Source: Pseudomonadota bacterium (GTDB lineage: Bacteria; Pseudomonadota; Alphaproteobacteria; Acetobacterales; Acetobacteraceae). From it: a stretch of 8,659 nucleotides of DNA. Positions within the stretch are counted from its first letter, which is position 1. Every line of letters begins with the position of its first letter. Location: positions 1 through 8,659 of the forward strand of contig JAJZEG010000331.1 of assembly GCA_021828605.1 (NCBI GenBank), given 5' to 3'. Below the pieces are notes generated by a model. That model saw nothing but the letters and a program-made list of their open reading frames with translations, did not search any database and was not told where the DNA came from. Positions 1 to 7,300 of the stretch are shown here, in pieces. A program made the translations under genes and the position numbers.

Positions 1-1
1 G

Positions 2-733
2 GCGCTGGGGTTCCGCCACCTCGCCGAGCAACGCTATAAAAGGTTCAGCGATTGGGCGTTTGGCCTATCGAGCCTGGCCACGACGTTTTTTGGCGGGATG
101 GCGGTGGGTGCGACCTTGCACGGGTTTCCGCTGACCCATGATGCGGGCACGGTTCCTGCTTATGTTGGTGGTGCCTTGCGATTTATCACGCCGTTCAGTG
201 TGTGGACCGGCGTTGCGGCGGTGGTTGCGGTATCCTTGCAGGGTGGGTTGTTTGTGCGGGCGCGCTTTGAACATGGCGAACCGATCCGCAAGCTTGCGGC
301 GTGGTGGACCGATAGCGCATTCTATTTAGCGTTTGCCGCAGTGTTGATCACCATTACGATTAGCGGGTTTATTTTCCCCTGGGTCGATGATCGGTGGTTT
401 AGTTCGGCATTTTGGGTTTGGGGACTTGCCGGGCTGATCGTGTTAGTCGCGATTGTGCAAATGCGTCGCGCCTCGGCACAGGACCGAGATATCGCCGCGA
501 TTTTATGGCTCAATTTTGCCATCGGATTGATGGCGATTGGCATGATGGGCACGATGTATCCGTGGATTGTGCCTGATACATGGACGATTTATGGCGGGGC
601 GACGCCGCAGGTTTCGATTATCACTTTCACCCTCGCGATGGCAGGGTTTTTCCCGGTGATGATCATGTATAATTGGTATCAGATTTGGGTATTTCGTGCG
701 CGAGTGACCAAGCTTGCGGCTTATGGTCACTAA
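2..733 (+). CDS. cydB: Cytochrome bd quinol oxidase subunit II, C-terminal part (5' end outside window)
   Basis: This is subunit II of the cytochrome bd-type terminal oxidase (cyanide-insensitive oxidase family), an inner-membrane enzyme that oxidises quinol and reduces oxygen to water. The reading frame is open from base 2, so 243 C-terminal residues of a protein usually 330-380 long are present; the internal ATG at 98 is not the true start. About six hydrophobic helices are visible, near fragment residues 16-38, 60-85, 104-126, 133-153, 163-187 and 203-230. Family hallmarks are the YPWIVP segment after the fifth helix (residues 186-191), the following ATPQVSI stretch, and the last helix ending in MIMYNWYQIWVFRARV, which matches the usual P-x-I-L-x-Y-x-x-Y-x-VFR ending. 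The partner cydA presumably lies upstream. The stop at 731-733 overlaps the start of the next gene. The family call is confident; the choice between CydB and CioB naming is not resolved. Confidence 0.93.
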   Translation, partial: ALGFRHLAEQRYKRFSDWAFGLSSLATTFFGGMAVGATLHGFPLTHDAGTVPAYVGGALRFITPFSVWTGVAAVVAVSLQGGLFVRARFEHGEPIRKLAAWWTDSAFYLAFAAVLITITISGFIFPWVDDRWFSSAFWVWGLAGLIVLVAIVQMRRASAQDRDIAAILWLNFAIGLMAIGMMGTMYPWIVPDTWTIYGGATPQVSIITFTLAMAGFFPVMIMYNWYQIWVFRARVTKLAAYGH

Positions 734-956
734 CATGCGCGGCAGCTTGCTGCTATGGCTCGGCGCCATGCGGCGGCAATGGCTCATGCTGATATTCATG
801 ATCGCGCCTGCAATTGGACTGGGGTTGGTTGCGATGATTTTCGGGTTGCCGTTGGATCTGAGACTTCTTGCCGGTGTGATGACGGTGTTGGCCGGAGGGT
901 TGATCCTGATTTTGCTGCGCGGTGAAGTTCGGTTCATCCGATCACGCAAAGCCTAA
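723..956 (+). CDS. Small two-helix membrane protein in the cyd operon, family not recognised
   Basis: I do not recognise this 77-residue protein. It has two hydrophobic segments, about residues 21-42 and 47-65, separated by a short GLPLDLR turn. Positive residues lie before the first helix (R6, R17, R18) and after the second (R66, R70, R73, R75, K76), so by the positive-inside rule it should be a helical hairpin with both ends in the cytoplasm. It sits between cydB and cydD, overlapping the cydB stop and ending 3 bp before cydD, which argues that it is a genuine operon member. It does not resemble CydX, which is about 30-40 residues with one helix and a WYF/WILG-type start, nor obviously YbgE. 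The start is uncertain: ATG 723 is chosen, but ATG 735, right after the cydB stop, and TTG 714 are in frame. None has a clear Shine-Dalgarno sequence, so translation may depend on coupling to cydB. A role in oxidase assembly or stability is only a guess from position. Confidence 0.7.
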   Translation: MVTNMRGSLLLWLGAMRRQWLMLIFMIAPAIGLGLVAMIFGLPLDLRLLAGVMTVLAGGLILILLRGEVRFIRSRKA

Positions 957-959
957 TCG

Positions 960-2717
960 ATGGCGACTTCGACAGAGCCCCTGCCCCGCGCCGCGCGTAA
1001 AAAATTTGAAGGCTGGTTGCGTGGATTTGCCCGCAATGCGCGTTGGCCAATCGGACTAGCGATTGGGATAAATGCCGGAAATGGATTGTTGCTGATTGCA
1101 CAATCATGGTTGTTGGCGCGGGTGATCGATGCCGCGGTGATTAGGCATCGCGGATTAGATCATGTGCGTGATTGGCTGCTGAGCGTGTTTGGGGTGTTTT
1201 TGCTTCGCGCTCTGCTGACAATATTAGGCGAACGGGTTGGGTTTGAGGCTGCTGCGCGCATTAAACTTATGATCAGGGCGCACATTATTGACCATATTGG
1301 GGCGCTGGGTGCCCGCCTGGTGCGCCAGTTGCGCACCGGCGAGATTGCCAGTTCGGTGGTTGATGGCGTAGAAGCGTTAGAGAAATATTATACTGGCTAT
1401 TTGCCCGCGATGGCGCTGGCCGGATTTTTACCGTTGGCAATTTTGGTGTTCGTATTGCCGACCTATTGGGTGGCTGGGGTGATCATGTTGATCACCGCAC
1501 CACTTATTCCGTTTTTTATGGTGCTGGTTGGCAAAGGCGCTGAACAGATCAATCAACGTCAATGGCGGCAGCTTGCGTGGATGAGTGCGCATTTTTTTGA
1601 TGCGATCGAGGGACTGACCACGCTGAAATTGTTCGGTGCGAGCCGGGCTGAGGCGGCAATGATTGCGCGGGTTTCCGACCAATACCGGATCGAGACGATG
1701 GCGGTGTTGCGGGTTGCGTTTTTATCCGCCCTGGTGCTCGAGTTTTTTGCGACGGTCAGTGTCGCGATGGTCGCGGTTTATATTGGGTTTGCCCTTTATT
1801 ATCACGAAATGTCGTTTTTTGCTGGGTTTTTCGTGCTGTTGTTAGCGCCGGAATTTTATCGACCGCTGCGTATGATGGGGGTGCATTATCACGCGCGGAT
1901 GGAGGCAATCGCCGCGGCGGAGCGGATTATTGCGTTGCTTGATGTCCCGGTGCCCGCAGCGCCGATGATGCGACCACCGCGGGATCATGCTGTGGGGACG
2001 ATCCGATTTGAGGCTGTTGGGTTTGGCTATTTGCCCGGGCAAGCGGTGATTGAAAATATCGATTTTGCCCTTGAGCCGGGCCAGAGTGTCGCGCTGGTGG
2101 GGCCGAGTGGTGTAGGGAAATCGACAATCGCCAAGCTGCTGCTTGGGTTTTTGACGCCCGATACCGGACGGATTACCGCTGATGGCGTTGATGTGCGCGA
2201 TATTGAATTGAGCGATTGGCATCGGCGCATTGGCTGGTTGCCGCAGCAACCGACCTTGTTTCAGGACAGCGTGCGGGGAAATATTTGTCTGGGCATGCGC
2301 GCCGATGATCATGCGATGCGCGAGGCGGCACGGGCCGCGCATGCGGATGGGTTCATTGGTCGTTTGGCACAGGGCTATGACACGATGCTGGGCGAACGCG
2401 GGCAAGGGCTGTCGGGCGGCGAAATTCAACGGATCGCGCTGGCACGGGCATTTTTGAAAAATGCGGATATTTTGGTGCTGGATGAGGCGAGTGCCCAACT
2501 GGATGCGCAGACCGCGCGGTTGATTGATCAATCGGTGGCAAAGTTGATGCAAGGGCGCTCGACATTGTTGATTGCGCATCGGTTGGACGCGGTGCGTGCA
2601 GCCGATTTGATTTTAGTGTTAGAGCAAGGTCAGATTATTGAGCGGGGCACCCACGCATTGCTGATGGCTTTGGAGGGGGCTTATGCGCGGGTCAGTCGGC
2701 TGGGCGCGCAAATGTGA
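960..2717 (+). CDS. cydD: CydD, half of the heterodimeric ABC exporter for cytochrome bd assembly
   Basis: CydD pairs with CydC as an inner-membrane ABC exporter required for cytochrome bd biogenesis. Substrates proposed in E. coli are glutathione and cysteine, and more recently heme. The 585 residues match the usual length (E. coli about 588). The membrane domain spans roughly residues 25-320, with family-typical segments ERVGFEA (91-97), APLIPFFMVLVGKGA (180-194) and LAPEFYRPLR (295-304). The ATPase domain follows at about 346-585: Walker A GPSGVGKST (381-389), Q-loop glutamines 429-430, signature LSGGE (484-488), Walker B ILVLDE with D508 and E509, D-loop SAQLD (511-515) and H-loop H540. 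All catalytic elements are intact. H311 in the YHA motif aligns by eye with a His of E. coli CydD discussed in heme binding. The ATG lies 3 bp after the preceding stop with no strong ribosome site, suggesting coupled translation. The stop overlaps the cydC start. Confidence 0.95.
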   Translation: MATSTEPLPRAARKKFEGWLRGFARNARWPIGLAIGINAGNGLLLIAQSWLLARVIDAAVIRHRGLDHVRDWLLSVFGVFLLRALLTILGERVGFEAAARIKLMIRAHIIDHIGALGARLVRQLRTGEIASSVVDGVEALEKYYTGYLPAMALAGFLPLAILVFVLPTYWVAGVIMLITAPLIPFFMVLVGKGAEQINQRQWRQLAWMSAHFFDAIEGLTTLKLFGASRAEAAMIARVSDQYRIETMAVLRVAFLSALVLEFFATVSVAMVAVYIGFALYYHEMSFFAGFFVLLLAPEFYRPLRMMGVHYHARMEAIAAAERIIALLDVPVPAAPMMRPPRDHAVGTIRFEAVGFGYLPGQAVIENIDFALEPGQSVALVGPSGVGKSTIAKLLLGFLTPDTGRITADGVDVRDIELSDWHRRIGWLPQQPTLFQDSVRGNICLGMRADDHAMREAARAAHADGFIGRLAQGYDTMLGERGQGLSGGEIQRIALARAFLKNADILVLDEASAQLDAQTARLIDQSVAKLMQGRSTLLIAHRLDAVRAADLILVLEQGQIIERGTHALLMALEGAYARVSRLGAQM

Positions 2718-2719
2718 TG
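2715..2719 (+). other. cydD/cydC stop-start overlap (TGATG)
   Basis: The cydD stop TGA (2715-2717) shares a base with the ATG of cydC (2717-2719). No good Shine-Dalgarno sequence is seen just upstream, so re-initiation by ribosomes finishing cydD is the likely way cydC is translated. That would keep the two halves of the heterodimer near a 1:1 ratio. An in-frame GTG at 2714 is an alternative start. Confidence 0.6.
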
Positions 2720-4369
2720 GGCGATTTGCTGCGACTGTACCGGTTGTTTCGGCCCTCATCGGTGCGCCTACTCGCGGGCGTTTTATTGGCCAGTCTGGTT
2801 ATTTTGGCGAATGCGGGGCTCCTCGCTTTGGCGGGATGGTTCATTGCGGCAATGGCATTATCGGGCCTCGGCGGGCCGTTGCTCAATTATTTTGTGCCCG
2901 CCGCTGGGATCCGTGGGCTCGCGATTTTGCGCACGGGTGGGCGGTATGGGGAGCGGTTATTGACCCATGACACCACCCTACGCTTGCTCGTGACATTGCG
3001 GGTTTGGTTTTATACTGAATTAGAGCCGCTCGCGCCCGCGCGATTACAGCATTACCGAGGCGGTGATTTACTGAGCCGGATTAGGGCGGATATTGATAGT
3101 TTAGATAATTTTTATTTACGGGTCTTGGTGCCCGCCTTTGCGGCCTTAGTGTGTGCTGCGGTGATTGTCGCCGGGTTAGCGACGTTCAGTGTCGGGGTTG
3201 CGCTCATCGATGCCGGGGGCTTGTTGGTTGTGGGGCTGGTTTTGCCATGGGGCGCATTGAGGTTGGCGCGCCGGGCCTCCCATGAGGTGGTGGCGCTGCA
3301 AGCGGGGTTGCGCGCTGAGACCGCCGATTATATGCGCGGGCTGGGCGAGTTACAGATTTATCAGGCGGCAGACCGGGCTGTGGAGCGGATTTCCCATGTG
3401 GGGCAGGCGTTAGTCAAGGCGCAGCGCCGTTTGGCATGGATTAATGCTGTTGCATCTGGTTTTACCAGTTTTGTGATGTTTGCCAGTATGGGAATTGCGT
3501 TAGTTTGGGTTATTCCGCTGGTGGTGCATCAGGCGATTGCGGCGCCGGATGTGCCGATGCTGGCCTTGCTGGTGCTGGGCAGTTTTGAGGCGGTGGTCAC
3601 GCTGCCGCCGGCATTTCAGGCGTTAGGCGAAACGCTGGCCGCGACCAGCCGGATTTTTGACATTATCGATACCAAGCCTAGTGTGGTTGAGCCCGCTAAT
3701 CCCGTTGCTGCGCCGGTGGAATATGATGTGAAGTTTGAGCATGTGCGGATGCGCTACCGGGAGGGCGCGGCTTGGGCTGTGGATGATGTTTCATTGACGA
3801 TAAAGGCGGGTGAGCGGGTGGCGATTGTGGGGGCATCCGGGGCCGGAAAGACCAGCCTGCTTAACGTGCTGTTACGCTTTTGGCCGTATCAGTCTGGGGA
3901 TGTGGCAATTGGCGGTGTTTCGGTCAGTGATTTGGCCGGTGAGACGGTCCGGGGATTATGCGCGGTGGTCGCACAGCAGACGCATTTATTTAATGCGAGC
4001 ATTCGGCAAAATTTGCTGCTGGCTATGCCGGATGCCAGTGAGGCGGCTTTGTGGGACGTGCTGGCGGCGGTGCAGTTGTTAGAGAAAGTGCGCGGTTTGC
4101 CGCGCGGGCTTGATAGTATGGTTGGTGAGGCGAATGAGAATTTTTCGGGCGGGGAAGCGCGGCGCATGGCGATCGCCAGGGCAATGCTCAAGGATGCCCC
4201 GATTTTGCTCCTTGATGAGCCGACCGAAGGACTTGATCATGAGGCCGAGCAGCTCGTGCTCGCGGCACTGGACCGGCTTATGCGCGGACGCACCACGATT
4301 ATGATCAGTCACCATCCGTCATGTTTGCGTTATGTTGACCGGGTGGTTGGCGTTCCATTCAATAGTTAA
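2717..4369 (+). CDS. cydC: CydC, partner half of the CydDC exporter, with a short C-terminus
   Basis: CydC forms the CydDC ABC exporter with the preceding gene product. It has an N-terminal membrane domain (about residues 15-310) with the CydC-typical VPAAGIRGLAI and GGRYGERLLTHD segments. The latter contains H84 (85 if GTG 2714 starts the protein), equivalent by eye to E. coli CydC His85, reported as a heme ligand. The ATPase domain shows Walker A GASGAGKT (372-379), Q-loop QQ (420-421), signature FSGGE (476-480), Walker B ILLLDEP (D500, E501), D-loop EGLD and H-loop H532, so hydrolysis should be possible. I chose ATG 2717, whose A is the last base of the cydD stop (TGATG); GTG 2714 would add one residue. 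The protein ends about 18 residues after the H-loop. CydD in this window continues about 45 and E. coli CydC about 42, so the usual final segment of the G-x-I-x-E-x-G-x-H type is missing. The 3' end overlaps tamB on the other strand. Confidence 0.93.
   Translation: MGDLLRLYRLFRPSSVRLLAGVLLASLVILANAGLLALAGWFIAAMALSGLGGPLLNYFVPAAGIRGLAILRTGGRYGERLLTHDTTLRLLVTLRVWFYTELEPLAPARLQHYRGGDLLSRIRADIDSLDNFYLRVLVPAFAALVCAAVIVAGLATFSVGVALIDAGGLLVVGLVLPWGALRLARRASHEVVALQAGLRAETADYMRGLGELQIYQAADRAVERISHVGQALVKAQRRLAWINAVASGFTSFVMFASMGIALVWVIPLVVHQAIAAPDVPMLALLVLGSFEAVVTLPPAFQALGETLAATSRIFDIIDTKPSVVEPANPVAAPVEYDVKFEHVRMRYREGAAWAVDDVSLTIKAGERVAIVGASGAGKTSLLNVLLRFWPYQSGDVAIGGVSVSDLAGETVRGLCAVVAQQTHLFNASIRQNLLLAMPDASEAALWDVLAAVQLLEKVRGLPRGLDSMVGEANENFSGGEARRMAIARAMLKDAPILLLDEPTEGLDHEAEQLVLAALDRLMRGRTTIMISHHPSCLRYVDRVVGVPFNS
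4359..4369. other. Tail-to-tail overlap of cydC and tamB
   Basis: The cydC stop TAA (4367-4369, + strand) lies beyond the tamB stop TGA (4361-4359, - strand), so the last three codons plus stop of each gene share DNA. I found no GC-rich hairpin followed by a T run for either direction in the neighbouring bases, so both transcripts probably run into the opposite gene or end by Rho. Confidence 0.85.
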
Positions 4370-7300
4370 ACTGGTAGCCTAGCCCGACACTTTCGCCATT
4401 CGAGGTTCCTGAGCCACTGCCATTGCCGACGGCGGTGTTCAGTTTTAGGCCTTTATAGAGGTTGATTTCGACCTTGACTTGGGAGCCTTGACCAGAGGCT
4501 GATTGCGAGGCGCCGACATAAACGCCGGGTGCCACATAGCGCCCGGCATTGACCGTTGGCGCTCCACTCCCTGAACCGCCGCCGAGCGATAATTCATCGA
4601 GCCCTAACGCGTTACGCACACCACCCAACGGATTGAGACCGCCGCCCACCCCTGCTAGTTGCGCAAGAGACGCCGCGAGCGATGCGGCCTGGAACGCTGA
4701 GAGCCGAGCGGTGCCGGTGCCGTAGAGAAGATGCGACAGCACTTCGTCCGATGGGAGATATGGCACGCTGCTCAAGGTGATTTTTGGTGCCGTGGGGGTG
4801 CCAGTTACCGCAAGGGTTGAGACGGTGCCATCGGCGGCGCTGTGCGAGGCTTGCAGGTTCAGTTCAGGCATCAGACCGCCATTGAAACTGATATCACCCT
4901 TGGTAAAGGCCAAGGATTTTCCACCAAGACTGAAATGTCCGCGCAATAAATTGAGCCCGCCGGATGGGCTGGGTGCGGCAGCAGTGCCACCGAGATGAAG
5001 GCGGCCACCGAGATCGGCGAAAATGCCATCACCGCGAATGAAAATCTGATTTTTCGCAAGGATGGTCAGGTTGAGGTTGATTGGGAGCGGTGCGGCGGGC
5101 TGCGGTAATTTTTGGCCGGGACGGATAATGGTGAGATCGGCAACCGAAGGTGGTAGCGCGTGCGGGATGGTGATATTGGCTTGATCGATATCGAGCTGGC
5201 CGCCGATGCCGACACCGGTTTTCACCGCACCGGTAATTTTCACCTGGCCACCGAGGGTTTCGGTGATAATGTCGCTGGTGATCGGCTGGGCCCGATTAAA
5301 TTGAATGACGAGATTGATCGGCATTGGCGCGATCAGCCCGATAGTGCCGGTGCCGGTGATGGTGCCTCGCCCGGCGGTTGCATGCAGGCTGCGCAAAATC
5401 AGATTATGGCCTGAAGCGCCAAGCGTTGAGGTGATGTTGGATAAATCGAGGCCAGAGCTGATATTTTGCAATACGCCGCCCGCAAGCGTGACCGTGCCGC
5501 TGGGTTTTGGCCGTGCGGGTGTGCCGCCAATTTGCAGATCGGGTGTTAGTGTCCCGGCGATGCGGGTGCCTTGTGCTGCGGTCAACGGTTCGAGCAATCC
5601 AAGATCGATTGCGCCGCGCACGGTGAGGGCGAGCGGACCCTTGGCGCTGATCGGCACGGAGCCACTGAATTTGAGCCGCGATTTGGCTCCGGCGTGGAGT
5701 GTTGCCGTGCCGGTCGCTGACCGGCCATGCAAGCGGGCGGCAACTGTTGCAGTGACCGGCGGCAGACTTGCTGCTGGGCCGGTTGCCAGATGCAGGCGAT
5801 TAAGGGCGATTGTGATGGTGCCTTGGGGCGTGGCGAGGGCGCCGGTGAGGGTAGCGGCGGCGTTGAGTTGGCCTTGCGCGCGCAGAGCGGGGATGGCGGC
5901 TTGGATGATTGAGGCGGGGATGTGATGGAGGGCAAGGCTGGCCGCGAGATGCGGGCGGATGGTGCCGTTTAAGGTTAGTGATCCCCCTGCGCCCAAACCG
6001 CCCAGGGCGATTGCGAGATGATTGACTGCGAGGTTGGGTTGCCATTCGATGGCGGTGGTGTGCTGCAAATTCAGGGTTAGGCCACGGGCAGCGGCGAAAA
6101 GGCGGGTGATGGTGACGCTGTGGTGGGCAGTGCTAACAACGCCAGCGAGGTTGATTGACGCCGGGCGGCCAGCGAGCTGGCTAAAGCGGCCAGTGGCGGT
6201 GATTGCAGGTGAGCGCAACGGCCCGGATGCGGCCAGAATCAGGTTGCCGGCAAGTTGCGGGGCGCGCAGGCCGGAGAGAATTGCGCGGGCGGTCATGGTT
6301 GGTTGATGCGCGGGGTGGGTTAACTGGCCGGTGAGTGATGCGGCGGCGAGGCTCACTTGCGGGCCGAAGCCGAATTGTTGCAGCGTTGCGCTCAGGGTGA
6401 TGGGTTGGCCTGAGATATGGCTGAACGCGGCATGCAGCGAGCCTTTGATCGCCACATTCAGTAATTTGCCAAGATCGGCGAGTTGGCCGATGGAAATCGT
6501 CATTGCGCCAGTTGGCCACTGACGGGGCGTTATGGTGACATGGCCTGCGCCTTGCACCGATTTCCAGGTTAGTTGGTTGAGGGTTGCGTTGATAATTCCC
6601 GTAGAGCTGCGGGTAAATTTGCCATTCACTGATAATTTTTCGCCATCAAGCGAACCCGCGCCAATTACCGTGGCGTGCGGGGCGTGGGGCAGATGGTTCG
6701 CGGCGACGGCGAAGGTGAACGGGCCGGATCGAACCGACTTGGCGGCGATGACGCCGGAGACGGTGGAGGTGAGGGAAAAGTCGGTGCGCGGCCCGCTAAT
6801 GGCGACGCGTTCGGTGACATGGCCGGTTAATTGCGGGTCAACCAGGGTGATATTTGTTTCGCGCAAGGCGCCTTGCAGGCTGAGATTTGACGGGGTGATG
6901 CGGCCCGCGAGGTTAGCATTGAGCAGGGATGTTTGAACATTGAGCTGGTGCAGGGCGATGGTTCCGTGATCCGTTGATACCGCGCCGCTGAGTTGGGGTT
7001 TCGGGCCGAGCCATTTGACCAAACTGGGTGCGCCGCCAGTGATGTTCGCATCGGTGGTGAAGCGGGCGGATTGCCCGGATTTGCTGCTGGCCAGTTGAGC
7101 GTGGAGTGAGAGCTGACCGGCGAGCTGTTGCTTGGCCAAAGCGGCAAAGGGGGCAAGATCGGGCAAATTGACGGTAAGATTGGCGCGCGGTGCGGTGGGG
7201 TTCAAACCGAGCGTGCCGTGTGCCGTTGCGCGCAAGGCGCCGAGTGCAGCGGTGAGCGTTAGTTGCGCTGCGGTACGGGGACCATGGATGGTCGCGTGCA

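Noticed and set aside
98..733. ATG at 98 as the real start of the first gene
   Set aside because: The frame is open upstream to base 2 and the upstream residues continue CydB-like sequence, so the gene is simply cut by the window edge.
723..956. Calling the small cyd-operon gene cydX
   Set aside because: CydX is about half this length with one helix and a different N-terminal motif; position alone is not enough to use the name.
1478..1496. Perfect inverted repeat GGTGATCA-TGT-TGATCACC, considered as a regulator site
   Set aside because: It lies within cydD membrane-domain codons, its spacing fits neither the CRP nor the FNR consensus, and there is no promoter or gene start nearby. Chance symmetry in coding DNA is more likely.
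1842..2579. A 245-residue open frame on the - strand inside cydD
   Set aside because: It lies wholly opposite the conserved CydD ATPase domain, is rich in Arg, His, Pro and Gln with no recognisable motif, and has no operon context. It is best explained as an antisense shadow of a GC-rich gene.
5305..5925. A 206-residue open frame on the + strand inside tamB
   Set aside because: It is antisense to tamB, low in complexity (Ala, Val, Arg, Pro), and follows from the strong codon bias of the tamB strand. No domain, ribosome site or partner gene supports it.
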